DNA from: Carnegiea gigantea
Taxonomy: Eukaryota; Streptophyta; Magnoliopsida; Caryophyllales; Cactaceae
Direction: 5' to 3'
Length of the DNA: 64,000 bases
Assembly: GCA_029747015.1 (NCBI GenBank)
Contig: JAKOGI010000080.1
Location: forward strand, 468,501 to 532,500
Part shown: positions 1 to 13,249 of the stretch, piece by piece
Position numbering within the stretch: the first letter of the stretch is position 1
Layout: each line of letters begins with the position of its first letter
Notes under the pieces: model-generated
Seen by the model: the letters and a program-made list of their open reading frames with translations, nothing else
The model's database searches: none
What the model was told of the DNA's origin: nothing
Translations under genes and position numbers: made by a program

Positions 1-3000
1 ATCTTTCGTTTGGTAGGATGTTTAGTATTACACTTTATGATATAAATGAAACCTGTGATAAATGTTATTTCTACATACTAAAGGTTTGTGGATTGAGTTT
101 GACGCAATAACTTGAGGGTATCCGCAAAGTCAGCGTCAAAGCGGAGAGCATGTCGACGCGCACAATTGTTAAGTAGGGCTAGGGTCGAGAAAATTTTGTT
201 TGTTGACTATCATGATCCGATCCTCAATCCATCACGACTTTCAATTTGATTAGGTCTAATGTTCAGTTTCAACGTATTTAATTTTGGCGTGAGTATTCTG
301 AACTTGGGACGTGGGTTGCGACTTGCAAGATCACCATCTCGCTAAGAGTACCTTGTTTTTGAATTAGTAGTCTTGAAGAACGTGATGAGATGTGAAAAAT
401 TCCTCGGTTTGGTTGACCATCTGCAGGTCAAATATTTTTTAGTGAAAGTTAAATGTCATGTATTGGTTGTTCCAAACCTTGTTGGACCTGTCTGCGAAGA
501 ATTTGGCTCCACTTGCTCAGTAACATGTAGATCCCTTACTCCTTGGACTACAGTATTTGAGAAAATTCTTTGCTGTTCATGTTCTTTGCTTGTTATTTTT
601 GCTATAATATAGTTAACAGTGAATATATTTATCTTTTTTTAAGCATTGTTTAGATGGAATTTTGACTATTGTTGTGTTGATTTCAAACCTTACATTTACA
701 GCTGCTGTATGCATTATAGTGTCCTTGATGTAGTGTTTATCATTCTGTATTTTTGTGTGCTCTTCCTCCCTTCTGAACCTCTTTTGAATGACCGCTTTGG
801 TTCGTGATTTTTGTCTTATTTTTTCCATTTTGAACTCTTTGGGTATATGAGACCATTTCATAAGCATTTTTGTAAGACGTGCATAACACATTCGAATACA
901 GTCGAATTGTATACGTGATACATCGATACTGTATGTATAGTGAAATATATAAGGTCAGCCTAGCGCTAAATAATTGAGGCCAATGGCACAGGATTAGCCT
1001 TTCCTCCAAGTGCATGCATGCAGACAAAGCGATGACTGCATAGGGTCAGGCAGTACACCATCACTATCCCTGCCTTGCTAAGAAAATGCCTACGTTATGC
1101 CTATGTGGGGTTTCCCCTGTTATTAATGTATAACATTACATTGCATTTGGTCTCTCACAAACATGAATTCTCGTTAGTCTGTAGGGCAATGCCGCTAAAG
1201 CTTAGGAAGCATCCGGAAGATAAGGTATGCCGTATCGTTGCACCATGTCAAAGTGTCTATGGTCTTTAATGTTAGAAAATATTAATGAAGTATATTGGTC
1301 CCGCTGTTTGTCTAAATTTGAATAGCTGAAAAAGGTAAGTTGATTATTTTTTTCAGTTTAAATTGTAAGGACTATAACAAAATGTTTCTCTAAACTTTCT
1401 CTACTCCATTTCTGTGGAGTGATAGGTAGCCTACAGGCTTTAAATATAAGGTCAATCGGAACCAATCTCTTTGTAATTTTGCAATTCAACGGTATGATTG
1501 CTACAGCAGATCTTCTACGTCCTGTTTGGTGGCAGGATGTTGGGTATTAGATTTGGATTGGTCACAGGACTTTATAATATACTTTTTTAATAATATATGA
1601 GCCTCTGTTGACAAGAATTAAGCTACTAATATTCTATAAAACGAGTAGACCTCTTTTAGCATTTCCCCTGTATTCTTATGCAACTCAAATTCGAGACTTT
1701 ATTTTAATCGAACTGAGCGTCGAATCGTTTGGATATATATTGATTCCCTGTAGATGCTAAAATGTTGGCATGAAGCTAAAATCTTTGCACGTCAGCTAGA
1801 GGGCCCTACCTCTGATGCAATGGGCCCATGTATCATGATTCGTCATGCATGATGAACTTTAATTTGGCAAAGGTGAGCTGAATTATGGAATATGATGCAC
1901 TTGAAACTGGGGAAGTTTTATTGATTCCCAGTGTGTGTCTGTTCTTTAATATGTTGTAGAGCATTTCATGTGTTCTCAGTCAGGGTATCATTGCTGTATT
2001 AGCCTAATAATCTCCTCTTCTTTTGGCTATATTGTACACTTAATAATTCATTGTTGTGTTTAATTATATTATGCTAACCAAAATTTAGATACTCGAGGTC
2101 TTGGTTTGTACACAAATTGTTCTATACAGGTATTAGAAAGTCGAGCCGACGACTGAACTCTTTGTTTCAATGGGTTTGAATGTAATGTGAAACATATCTT
2201 GAACTTCTCGTCATTCGTTTAAGTGAAGTTGATTTGTTGATATTGCATTAAAAGTTGAGCTGTTATAATATACCAGTGTGCATTTCGTACTTCGCACGGA
2301 CATGTGTGAAATTTTATAATCTTATTATTTTTCTTTAAAGAGTTTGTTGTCCTATTATTAATTATTCTTGGAAGCACTAACTTGTTTAAATAATTGTACT
2401 AAAAAATAGCCATATAAATTATTTTATTTTTTGACAGGTTTAGATTGACAACTAAGTTTTGAGTTGGATACTACTTTCAGTATAATAAGGGAACAACTTT
2501 GATGTTGGATTTTTTTAAGAAAAAAATAACAAAAAGAGGGAGGAAATGGTGAAGTGGCTAGTGTCAAATGGTGTATATCTATGATAATTATACATGTAAC
2601 TTTGAAGCATGTAAATGCATTTATCATATGAGAGGAAATTCAAAATTGAAGGTTTTATTGTTGAAGGATTGCATGTAATTTAATATCTATAATAACGTAT
2701 CAATTTGTATTTAGTCGTTAAAAAGATATAAAGATCATTTTGAAAATAAGGCAAGTTTAGGACTTGATTACTAAATGCTACAATTTAGTTAGCAATCTTT
2801 ATACATGCATTTGTAAAATAAATCTCACAATTAAATATAAGTGTCCAATGATCTTATTGCATTTGTAAAATAAACATCATTATTTAAAGGTTCTTTTACT
2901 GAACAAAGCAAAATAGAAAATATAAGGAATATCAAATCATGTACGATAAATATTTTTACGTACTTCAAAGTTATATACACAATCATTAGATATGTGTATC

Positions 3001-4016
3001 ATTTGACACTACCCTATGCACCTTTTTTCCTTGTTTTTTGAGTTGGGAAAAAAAATCTAATATACATTGTATTCTCCTGACTCTTTACACTTTAATCTTC
3101 ATCTTAGCAAGGGAAGCTTTTTTTTAAAAAAAAATTCTTGGCGTATTTTTAATATAATGTGGCATGAAGGCTAGGGAGTGTCTCTTCAAACTTGGATAAA
3201 TTATAGGTGTCACCATTATCATAATTAAAATGATATTTTATATTTGTAATCTTCCTTTATTTTAAATTCATAACTATTAAAACAATAGAGTGAAAAAAAA
3301 AACTTTAATATTGATACTTGAATGTCGTTCATAAAATTGATAATGGTTAAATTCATTGAACAGAGAATAATCACAAAGACCTAGTGGAAAGTTGACACTT
3401 GTTAAAATATCAATAATCCACTCAACCCATTCAATTCAATTTTATATTATATAGTGTTATATCCCTTGCTATGCAAGGACATGAGTTAATTTTGTTATTA
3501 AAAAATAATTAAAATATACTAATTTATTAAAATAAGTTAATTTTTTGGTGATAGAATAACTATTATGCTATTGTAATAGTTCATGGAGGCATGCATATGT
3601 TTTTTCTTGCTCTCAATTACATCACTTAAAATTACATTTTTTTGAAATTAAAATTATTTATTGAATTAGGTTAAATTTTTAACCTTTAATATGCAAGTCA
3701 TAATCATGTCATTTTTGATGCATCATATTTTTTTTTAAAATATGATTTAGTTAAGAATATATTACTATTCTACTAATTATTGCATAAATTATTCATTAAG
3801 TGGTCAAGTCTTTTAATGTAATGTAACATTGTATTAAATTGGCTTTACTTTTGTGTAATTATTCAAATGCCTATGTAGTTAGTTTATTTTTTAAATTAAA
3901 TTTCAACCGCAAAGTAATAACATATATAATAACATCCACCAATTACAACTTGTCAATTCATTGTTTTATGCCACATCAGCATGCCACATGTGATTCATAC
4001 ATGATTTGTATCCAAC

Positions 4017-4020
<4 letters not shown>
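1..4020. other. AT-rich intergenic DNA, no gene recognised
   Basis: I see no convincing coding exon, RNA gene or complete transposon here. The open frames are short, lack recognisable motifs and are not supported by splice borders. Poly-T and poly-A tracts are frequent. The first 1.3 kb is somewhat less AT-rich and could be decayed repeat or the flank of a gene outside the window, but nothing decides this. Confidence 0.5.

Positions 4021-4021
<1 letters not shown>

Positions 4022-4068
<47 letters not shown>
4022..4068. repeat. (TA)n microsatellite
   Basis: An almost uninterrupted TA dinucleotide run of about 47 bp. Confidence 0.95.
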
Positions 4069-4070
<2 letters not shown>

Positions 4071-5775
4071 AATTGAGAGGTCTTCTGCTAATCTCGACTA
4101 TCGTTGCATTGAATGGAACGAGTTTATGCAGTATTCTTGTTTCAAATTCGAAAGACGTTTGTATGAGTAGGCGGACATTTAAACATTTATAGGGTTGTCA
4201 TGATAAAAATCTGTACCGGACGTCAAAAATATTGTTGACTTTGTTTGACTTAAAACTTAGTTGCATAGTCGCATAAAGGTAGAAAAATAATAGAACGTGA
4301 TATAAATAATAGTGGAAACATGTCTGTAATTATAAGATCACCATATGATCCATAATTTATTTCAATTACATGAAAACAACTATAAAATTTATTTCAGTAT
4401 AGATGTCTTGTGTCAGTATAAATGTCCTGTGTCATCTTATGCCGATGAATTCTTCAAATCCAAAATTGAAACTATTAGCATTTACTAAATTTGTGAAACA
4501 ACGACAAACATTTTTATCAATTCAGAACCCTCTAGTCTATGACAACATTCTTTTTCATCCACCAACCCTTGTCATTTATCATTAGACATTTCTTGGAGAA
4601 AACTGTCAAAGACAGTGGGCCGGGGTAGGATCACTTCACAAGGAAGGCCGGCAACCAAAACTCTAATAATTGGGCTTCCCTCTTACATCTTTTGAATTTT
4701 GACCATATACTGCAAAGAAGCTTCTTTCTTTGTTGTATCGTGAATTTCATGTTTGAGAATTGAGAACCACAACCACGAGCAGGAGGTTTGGGTTAGGTTG
4801 GTGTGGTTGTGGAGCTGGATTCACTAACACCGACGTAGTCTCTTTCAATACCAATCAAGACTCCCCAATTTTCCACCCCTTGGAAAAGTGCCTTTTTGGT
4901 TTTATTATATTGCACACCTTCCATTGACTAGGTTTTGACACACCCACCAAAGTGAGCCTTCATTAAACCTAACCATAAGTGCTCGTGCTTAATTTTGAAT
5001 GACCTCTCAATACTTGGTATGTCTCTGTGGATTACACCCAACACCTATATACTTGGGTACATAACTTGTAAATTGTTCAATTTGACTGTCTTTTATCGGA
5101 ACTAATGTGTTCAATTTGTGAGCATAACTGTTAGCATCCATGAACTTACCCTTGGATTTTGAACACAGAAAACTTACATGTATTGACTATTCGATCTGAA
5201 TGGCTTGGACTTACTGATGCGATAAACAAATTAGGTTCATATCGGTATTAATTTGAGCACTAATTCAATTGTGTTTCAAAATATTTCAACTCAAAAACAA
5301 TGTCTTTTGAAAATTTTTAAGTGGGTTTCTTGTGATCGGTCTTGTTATTTATTTTATATGGGAGCTTACAGGATAAGATTACTTAAATTTGGATTTCCTT
5401 AAACATCGCAAAATGAGATTATATTGGGAGCTGTTGTACAAAATAACCTAATGCATACTAAACTTAACTAGAGTTTTGTTATGTACTTGATTTACAAGAC
5501 AAGTTTGTAGGATGAAACTTTAATAAATTTGAAGTCGGCTAAAATAGACAGATGGCCCCAAATCAAAGAACCGGATCCATCCATCCATAAAGGACAGGAA
5601 ACGTGAATCACAGGCACCCTAGAAGTAATGGGCTTAGGGGCAAACTTTTGCGATTTCAAGAGAGAAGTTAATACTTTAGTATGTTGGCAGTGTTTGGTTG
5701 GGGGTAAATGAAAGTTTGCAATTACCTATTTTAATCTTGGATGAACCCTAATTTGTTATCCTTTGTGAACCACTT
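4069..5775. other. Intergenic DNA, nothing recognised
   Basis: AT-rich sequence without recognisable coding or transposon ends. A slightly GC-richer stretch at about 4615-4660 was inspected and gave no identifiable gene. Confidence 0.45.
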
Positions 5776-5950
5776 GGGCTTTGTTCTTTACAATTGTGTC
5801 ACTAAGTTGTAAGTTATACAAAACTGTAAGAAGCTGTAAATCGTAAGGAATTGTAATTACAAGAAGTTGTGAGTAGCTGTAATAAAGATTTTAAGAAGTT
5901 GTAAGTTTTAATTAAGTTTAATCCTACTTACAGGTGAAAAGAATGGCACC
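5776..5950. mobile_element. Possible Tourist-like MITE of the TGTTCTTT family
   Basis: The left end reads GGCTTTGTTCTTTACAATTG. The right end, read in reverse complement, is GGTGCCATTCTTTTCACC. These resemble the GGGYCTGTTCTTTTCG termini of the clearer elements in this window. The inside repeats 'aagttgtaag' and 'gaagctgtaa' motifs. The flanking triplets are TTG and TTA, so the target duplication is imperfect. Confidence 0.4.
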
Positions 5951-6386
5951 TTAGTAATTTACTCATGTTAGATTGGGCTAGTTATATAGAAACTGCTGCT
6001 AGAAAGTGGAATCATCAATCTGCAAATAGTGGCTCCACAGCCTCCACCTAGATACGGGTAAAATTACAGTCTCCTTAAATAATAGGCTGAAATTTTTTAT
6101 GTTAGAATAGTGACAAGCTCAAGTATACCCTAGTTTGGAGCACATTGATGGTGATCCGTGTTTGTTGATTTATCTTTTGTTTGATTCCGAATTATGAATG
6201 AGGGACCTTTGATTTTCTATTAGCTTGAGAAAAACAAAAGATGATGATACGACATTATTAAGGTACTATTTGTGATTATCAATTTATGGGTAGTAATGCC
6301 TGATTGCTGTATCTACAATCTGTTTCGCATATAGGCGGATGTAAGCATAAGCACCTTGATTGGGCTTAGATTTACTATCCCCTATG

Positions 6387-6585
6387 TAATGTTTGGTTAG
6401 ATGCAATCAACTTTGTAATGCAATCAGGCTTGTAATTATATTTTCATTACCTTGTTTGGTTGTATGAGAGTATTGCAATATAAAAACTATCTTGTAATTG
6501 TGATTACTCCAAACCAAGTAATCATAATTGCATTACAAAGTTGATTGCATTACATTGTCGTTAAATTTGCATCCAACCAAACATC
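6387..6585. mobile_element. MITE with long terminal inverted repeats (TGTTTGGTTRGATGCA)
   Basis: The left arm begins ATGTTTGGTTAGATGCAATC and carries 'aactttgtaatgcaatca'. The right arm ends with the inverse, 'gcatccaaccaaacat', after 'gcattacaaagttgattgc'. The arms can pair over about 40 bp with one gap. The length of about 200 bp and the lack of coding sequence fit a non-autonomous DNA transposon. I could not fix the target duplication, so the superfamily is uncertain. Confidence 0.65.
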
Positions 6586-7589
6586 ACACTAATGTTTATG
6601 GATTGCATGTGTTATATCATTTGCTGGCTACCTCTCAATTTTTATGACTTTGAGAACTTATGGCCACTTCCCTTTAATGAACGAGTTCCTGCACAGCATG
6701 TTTGATGAGGTTGAATCTGTTTCAATCTTATTTTCCATCGATGTAATTGCTTTGAAGTTCTTGGCCATGTATTCGCCATTTTAATAGGATCATACAGAGA
6801 GGTGTGTCACAATTTGATTCATCAACTTGTTCTTTCTTAGGCTACATGAATAAGTTGTGAGCCTTAAGCAGGTATTAGCAATGAGAAGACACCATATTCA
6901 TCAACTAGGCTTTGCAGTCATCACTACTTGTCATTGGCTGTGCAAATCTTGAGTAGGCATAATTTGCTTATGGACTCTCAGTCATGATGTGGGAAATTGC
7001 TCATTCATAGCACGGCAAAGGGGCAGAGCTAAAGAATATGGCAGAATCGCCATCCTGATCGAGCAGCTGAAATCAACAGATCAGAGAATGTGGTGGCTTC
7101 AGTATAACAACAGAACAACAGCCAGAGCTAGAAGACCTTCGAATGTCATGCCTTAGTGAGAAGGGATTTCTAATTAACTACATACCATCATCTTGATATC
7201 TTATTAACCATTACATGTTATATCTGAAATATATACCTCTGTAAATCCAGAAAATAGGTAGTCCATGACTCCACTAGATCAAATTCCCTGAGAAAGTTAT
7301 CGGACTCTCATAACCTAGGGGCTTGCTTGAGTTATTGTACTGCATAGCCAAGTATTTGTCGTTGCTTCATCTGCTGTTAACTTGTTCTTGAGGTTTTTGT
7401 CCATGCAATCCGAGCAAAATTATACTTGTTTAACGAGAAAGAGTATATGCCAACAACGGTACTGCAATTATCAGGGCTAACGTGCATGTCAGCACAAGGG
7501 CTGGAATTAAACACACATACTTCAGTTACATTCATATATGTTCATCACAATGCATGAATTCTCTATAATAGTAGTAACTAGTAAAGCAT
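6586..7589. other. 3' flank of the RING gene
   Basis: No gene recognised. The part next to 7590 should include the 3' UTR and polyadenylation region of the minus-strand RING gene. No sharp poly(A) signal can be fixed from sequence alone. Confidence 0.4.
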
Positions 7590-8594
7590 TTAGTTTGGAT
7601 TCAAGTTCTGACCTCTAGTTGTACTCCTTGCATTCTCATTAGGTGGACTAATCCTTTGATACCTGGATCGAAAAGGCCAAAGCCGGTTCCAGTTGAGGCA
7701 CCTCCTCCTCCTTCCGTCTTCAGTACTCGAACCTTCTGACTCAGCAGCCCCATTTTCAGCGCCCTCAACCGGTATCTCATTCCGGCATACCGGGCAAGAA
7801 TTATGGAGCCTTAGCCAGGGCACAATGCAGTCAGAATGATAGACATGTTTGCAAGGCAGTTCCCTGGCCTCACTCCCGATCTGAAACTGCTCCTTACAAA
7901 CGGGGCACTCTGAGCCCCCCTCCGCCAGGTGCTCCGCTGTCACCTTCACCGTTGGGACTGCCTCGATCGCGGTGGTTGGAGCCGGTGGTGGGCCCTGCCG
8001 GTCGTTCTCTGTTAGCTCATCTATCAGCTGTTGCAAGCCTGAGCCAAGGAAGTAGTTCCTTGGATCACCTCCTTGTGGAACAAGTCCCTCTGGCCTGGCA
8101 ATTGGGCCTAATGAACCCGGAGGCCGGCCCACGGGCCTGAGTATGATCCAGGTCGTAGGCCGCCCTCGTGTGCCGGGTTCGACATCCCAATCATCCCTAC
8201 GATTTGAAGGCCGTGTTTGCCGAACCCATCTACCTCCACCTTCCCTTGAGCCATTAGGACCCTCAACTGCGACATTTCTTCGAGGGCGCCTTCGGGCTGG
8301 GGCCCACGGGTCTTCGAATTCCCGGCCCCCGATCCTCATCCTCGGGTCAAGCATGAGTGTCAGGGCTTCTAGGAGGCGGGCCTCCGGAGACGGGTCATAC
8401 TCAGGGTAATCCATCACCAATCCGGGGCGAGGGACTTCCATCTCACAGACAAACTGACCCAGACATCTCGGGCAGACGATCTCCGACGGGTTGTCAGAGG
8501 CAGCTATCCTAACCGCCCGGCGGCATTGGTAGCACCAATAGAGGCTGTAGCTTGGGATCGGGTCGGATCGGGTCCTAGGTGGGCTCAAAGACAT
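7590..8594 (-). CDS. RING-H2 E3 ubiquitin-protein ligase with N-terminal zinc ribbon (RHC1A/RHC2A-like)
   Basis: This is a single-exon gene of 334 residues. The N-terminus has a plant zinc-ribbon signature, C21-x2-C24 and C41-x2-C44, with an aromatic LYWC context. A low-complexity, Arg/Gly/Pro-rich linker runs from about residue 95 to 215. A complete C3H2C3 RING-H2 follows with ligands C230, C233, C248, H250, H253, C256, C267 and C270, including the CPW-like 'IVPWL' helix that contacts E2 enzymes. No transmembrane segment or signal peptide is visible. Length and domain order match the Arabidopsis RHC1A/RHC2A group, cytosolic or nuclear E3 ligases that take ubiquitin from an E2 enzyme to a substrate. 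The substrate cannot be inferred. The ATG is the first in frame, and coding GC is well above the flanks. The DUF1117 tail of the related RDUF proteins is absent. Confidence 0.93.
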   Translation of the reverse strand: MSLSPPRTRSDPIPSYSLYWCYQCRRAVRIAASDNPSEIVCPRCLGQFVCEMEVPRPGLVMDYPEYDPSPEARLLEALTLMLDPRMRIGGREFEDPWAPARRRPRRNVAVEGPNGSREGGGRWVRQTRPSNRRDDWDVEPGTRGRPTTWIILRPVGRPPGSLGPIARPEGLVPQGGDPRNYFLGSGLQQLIDELTENDRQGPPPAPTTAIEAVPTVKVTAEHLAEGGSECPVCKEQFQIGSEARELPCKHVYHSDCIVPWLRLHNSCPVCRNEIPVEGAENGAAESEGSSTEDGRRRRCLNWNRLWPFRSRYQRISPPNENARSTTRGQNLNPN

Positions 8595-8666
8595 GGGTGC
8601 TGTGTTATTGTGTATCTGCTTGAATTCAATACTTGGAACTGGCGGAAATCTTGTGTTATGGGATTG

Positions 8667-8677
8667 CTTTTATAAAT
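8667..8677 (-). promoter_or_regulatory. Candidate TATA box of the RING gene
   Basis: On the minus strand the sequence reads TTTATAAAAG about 75-80 bp upstream of the start codon. This is a plausible position for a short 5' UTR. It is a motif match only. Confidence 0.35.
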
Positions 8678-8799
8678 GTGGGAAAAATTTTTGCTAAAAC
8701 GGGTTTGGATTAGGGAGTGGAAAGAGGAAAGGATTGCTTCAGGGGTTTGTAGAAAGTGATTCTTTCTCTTCCCCTTCCTCTTCGTTGAGTGTTTTTGCA

Positions 8800-9841
8800 A
8801 TTTGGAGGGTTAGTTTACCCGGGAAGCAACGTTAGCATCTAAAATTTCCCCTTTCTTGGGTCTACTCTTGGAGTGATTATTAGGGCCAAATATGAAAATG
8901 GGCTTAAGCCTTAATTTGTTTAAAGGCAGGGAATTGTTGGGCTGGTAGCATTTCTGGATCAGCCCATTTAAAGTGGGCCACAATTGGTCAGTTTGTGAGT
9001 GGTAATAAAACACTAGTACACTAAGCTTTAAGCTTTTAATGCTAGCAATTGTAGGGGCCAGGAGGCAGAAAGCATTTGATTGGACAATAATAAACAAGAG
9101 TCTGAAATTTTCCCGTTCGAATTGTATCCCAAGTTCCTAACAGTTAATATTGCATAAATAGGATCTTTTAAATATTGATAATGCTCGTACTTGGTAAACA
9201 ATTTTTTGAAGAGTTTTTTAGATTAAAATTAGCTGTTTAATTAAGTTAAAAAATTAATTTGAGTGTTAGGTGAGATAGAATTTTTATAAGAGTTTTTTGA
9301 GTCTAAAAAAATTAATTTGAAAAAGATAATTGGGTGAACTTTAGAGATTTAGTTTCTTTTGTCTCACAATTTTATCAGAAACAACTAATTTAACTAAATA
9401 TCATACAAATACTTAATTTAAATAACTAATACAAATAACTAACAGTCAATAACTATTTGCGAAACAGGACCAAGTTTTATTACACATAAGATTCGAATAT
9501 GAATTTCGTTAGATTTTCTTTGCTGTCGAAACTCAGAATATAAATAATAATCTTATAACTTTTCATCAAACAGTTAAAAATGTGCCTGGGCAAATTAGAT
9601 TTTTTCATATTAAATATAAGATTATTTCAGCACGAGTACATGAAACTAAAATTTCAGAGAGAATGCACACTGTGGACGTGGTAAAAGGACTAAACACATG
9701 TTGCATTGCTCTACAGTTCGAATCCTATCCTAACCCTTTGCTTATTCAATTCTTGGCCAACTCTTATCGCCCCACGGCATCTGGTTAGGACACAAAGCTT
9801 ATTTGTTTCAACCAGAATCCTTGCCCGACCAGTAGGCGAAG
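8800..9841. other. Intergenic DNA upstream of the RING gene
   Basis: AT-rich, with no gene recognised. The part nearest 8800 is probably promoter of the minus-strand RING gene. Around 9673-9725 there is a weak tRNA-like A-box and a GTTCGAATCC B-box-like motif, but no cloverleaf can be folded. Confidence 0.4.
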
Positions 9842-10290
9842 ATGGTGAGTAAGGATGAAGCAGGGATGGATGAACACGTCAAACCTCTTGAAATCCTGGA
9901 GGTTGAAGAGGCAAAAGAGAGAAGGCTATTCTTTATAACCAGGACGTGTCTCCTGCGGGGTCAACCATTTATCTTTGTAATCCCTTTTGGTATGAATCTC
10001 CCAGTGTCCGCCATAGTTTGAAAGCAAGGGCCTATAAAGCATGATTCCAATCTTCTAGCAACTGGCAAGATAGCAGAGCAGGCAGAACCTTCTTTCGGGA
10101 GGGGAAGTCCATTCTAGTTATTTAGAAGATGGGATAAACTACAAACTATTAATGCGAAAGAAAGACATTGCGGATTCTAGTACATCACAACCCAGATCGG
10201 ATTCAAAAGCGTTGAGGGAGAGGCATTAAGTGGAGCTCGCAGGATGAGGGGATTAGTTACCGCGTTTGGCGGTGAGTACCTATGGTTAAA
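9842..10290 (+). other. Odd, GC-richer segment with a 59-codon open frame; possible organelle-derived or decayed gene sequence
   Basis: An ATG at 9842 opens a 59-codon frame that ends at 10021, starting MVSKDEAGMDEHVKPLEILE. It resembles no family I know. The following bases contain 'ttctttcgggaggggaag', a style common in plant mitochondrial DNA. The segment ends at a run of 8 C and about 24 A. The composition differs from the AT-rich DNA on both sides. It could be a mitochondrial insertion, a polyadenylated retrocopy or a chance frame. I cannot decide. Confidence 0.25.
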
Positions 10291-12472
10291 CCCCCCCCAA
10301 AAAAAAAAAAAAAAAAAAAAAACCCTTTTTTGATTTTAAAATAAAATAAAATCTCAGCCGCAAGGTGTAAGACAGTCCAAATTTGAAGCGACAAGGCACT
10401 TGAGTTGATAGGAAATAATGATGGTGACTCGCTTGAAAATCAAAAGCTGATATTGAATAGCTACAATTTTAAAGAATATATTTTGCTGGTCAATAAAAGG
10501 GATCTCTTAATCTACAACTAAAACGCCAAGCAAATTAACACATGTTAGTTTAAATAACTTAACACTTGTTTATCTTAAGTAAAGTCTCGAGTTTGAGTTT
10601 CGTGAATGGAGAAAGTTTGTGATGGAAAAATTCTACCTCTTACTGAACCAATAGTAGTTCTACTCCAGTGATATAGACGATCTAAGACTTAAAAAAAAAA
10701 AAATAAAAAAAAATAAAACATCAAGCGTACAATTTCTCTGTGTATTGTTGTCCCTAGAGTCACACTCAAAATAGGGACCCTCAGTCAAAATTGGATATAT
10801 CAATATGTTGTACTTCCCATGTTACCAACTTAATGTCTTCGTGAGTCCGTTCCGTTATCATACGATGAAAATGCTATATCAATACTCACTACTCATACTT
10901 AATTTTTTTAAAAAAATATTCACTTAAATGATTGAACCATCCTAGGGGGAAAAAAAATTTACAAGATGATTTACATATAAAAATTAGTGCTTCTAAAAAC
11001 AATTTTGCGGTTTCAATTATTGTAGGATGTTCAGAAAAGAGGTACTTATCCTAAAGAGGTCAAAACATACTTACAGCCAAATAAAAAATAGGCACCTTAT
11101 CTCCCATTGCCATTATGAAGACGAAGAAGAAGATAATGTTGATTGTTGAAGGGGTTGGGCCTAGCAGGCTTCGCGGAGTATTGTACTTGGGAGTTGCCTC
11201 AGATCTCGCAATCACAAGTCACAACACCTCCTGTCCATGTCCACCTGTTCTATTATGGGATGGATGTACATCCCTTCCTGGTGCAACTCTTTGCATATAT
11301 CCTCCCTCCTCCTCCCAGCAAAGAAAAGAAAAGAAAAGAAAAGAAAAAGATTGAAGCTAATTTAACTCGAATATAAATTATAAAATTTGGATAAGGAAAT
11401 GTCCGGTGTCTCATTTATTTTAAATGAGACAAATAAATTAAGGCTCGATATTCGGGTCGGATGTCATTAAGTTATTTTGGGAGAGGAGAGAGCAAGAAGG
11501 ACATCAAATCAGATATACAAACTTTTACCATACCTAATTAACTTGTACAGACAATTTTGTCCATCTGTTAATATGAAATGTCTTTAAGAAATTGTCAAAT
11601 TGTACATGTTCTCTTAGGTGTTCAGGAGAATTATACTTCTAGAAGATTTGCTTACTAAAGCATCTAGCAATATTCATTTAGAATTATAGTTTTTTGAGAG
11701 ATTTGCTGTCTAGAATATATAACAAAGTCCGCTGAATTTTAGTGAGCATTACTATATATTTTTGGTAAACAAACCCTCGAATATACAACTTTTCCATCTG
11801 CTGAGGATGAAAATATAATCCGCAAGAATTGCTTGAAAAAATAATTTGATGACAGAAAAGGCTATCAAATAAACACTTCTCTCAATTGCATGAACACTTC
11901 TCTCTTCTCTTACTAGGGTTTCCTTTGCAATAACAATTATTGGACTTTTTGAAAAAGACTGAATTGGTTCGCTTCTATCTCAAGAAAAGTTCGAGATTCT
12001 GACGAAAACAAACTAAATTCATGCCTAGTTAGGTGTGGGGCCAGTGCTATCCTTTTCAATTTTCAATCATGCCATTCCCCCTTCACTTCTGTAATTTAAT
12101 CATAATCCATTAATTAATTATGCTAATTTTATATGCGCTTCCCGTCATTTTTTGTCAGCTGTTAATTATAAATAATTCCACGACTTTATCATTTACGTAT
12201 ACACTAGACATTATATCCTCAATAATGCTGATTTAATATTTATAACTTGCATAGATGTTTTTCTGCAAATACGCAACAGTCATTATTGCTAAACGTTTGT
12301 ATAATAGAAAAATTAAAAAAAACAAATGGAAAAACTGAAATTGAAAATAAGAACGGTCCTAGAATTAAATTGTATGATTGGATTGAGAGTGGTTCTAAAA
12401 TTTAACTGTTTTTACTTTTTATTGAACGGAAAAAACTCTCTATGAGTTGGGTAATCCAACACATACATACTC
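10291..12472. other. Intergenic DNA with C8-A24 tract and (GAAAA)n
   Basis: The segment begins with a run of 8 C followed by about 24 A. A short AAAAG-type microsatellite sits near 11318-11345. No coding sequence recognised. Confidence 0.5.
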
Positions 12473-12893
12473 CCCCTGTTTGGTAAACAGTTGTTAGCTG
12501 TTAGTATTAACTGTTAGTTGTTAACTGTTTGAATTAACTGTTTATATTAGCTATTTGAATTAGCTGTTTTTAGAAAAAATATTTGATAAAAATTAACTGT
12601 TTCTAAAAAAATATGTTGGTAAAATTTTATTTATACTCTGATTTATGAATTAGTTTTTAATGAGATGTGTGTAATTTTTACAAACTTATGGACAACTATG
12701 TCATTTCCACAAAAAGCTATTCTCAAAAGGCTAATGGGAATAACTTTTTTAAAAAGAGTTTTTTAAAGCCAAACAATTATTGCAAACAGCTCTTTACCAA
12801 ACACCCTTTAGCTGTTTGACTTGATCAAAACAGCCAAAATCCTTCCAAACAGTTATTTTTTTTCCAAACAACTATTGTTAACAAACACACCCG
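12473..12893. mobile_element. GTTTGGTAA-type MITE, copy 1
   Basis: The ends read 'ccctgtttggtaaacagttg' on the left and, reversed, 'gggtgtgtttgttaacaata' on the right. The inside is rich in 'agctgttagtt' and 'aactgtt' repeats. The whole element aligns by eye, in reverse orientation, with the element at 36855-37254: shared blocks include the 'aaacagct..ttaccaaacaccc' block and the 'tcatttccacaaaaagc' neighbourhood. It is non-coding, so non-autonomous. Confidence 0.75.
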
Positions 12894-13189
12894 GTGTCTA
12901 TTTCGACGTACTTATTGATCAATTTTAATACGTGGTACTCTTATTTTATTAAACCTATATAAACTTCACCACCTAATTAAATCTTCTTATTTAAGTCTTG
13001 TGTTCTTAAGGACTTTTCTTTCATGAGAGAATCGTATAAGTGTCTTCTAAAACTCTATATCTCTCCTAATATATTTTTACTATCTTCGTTTTTAAAATTT
13101 TATTGCAATTCAAGTTTGACTGAAATATGTAACAGAAGTTGAAGATTCTATTAGAATCGATCACTACCTCAGTAGTCAAATTTTGAATC

Positions 13190-13192
13190 ATA

Positions 13193-13237
<45 letters not shown>

Positions 13238-13249
13238 ATATATATATAA
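13190..13249. repeat. (TA)n microsatellite
   Basis: A TA run of about 60 bp with a few interrupting T residues. Confidence 0.95.

Noticed and set aside
8143..8409. Plus-strand frames opposite the RING gene
   Set aside because: Antisense shadows in GC-rich coding DNA; the minus-strand frame has full zinc-ribbon and RING-H2 ligands.
9673..9725. A-box and B-box-like motifs suggesting a tRNA or tRNA-derived SINE
   Set aside because: No cloverleaf stems form, the A-box match is weak, and the A run at 10299 is too far away for a typical SINE tail.
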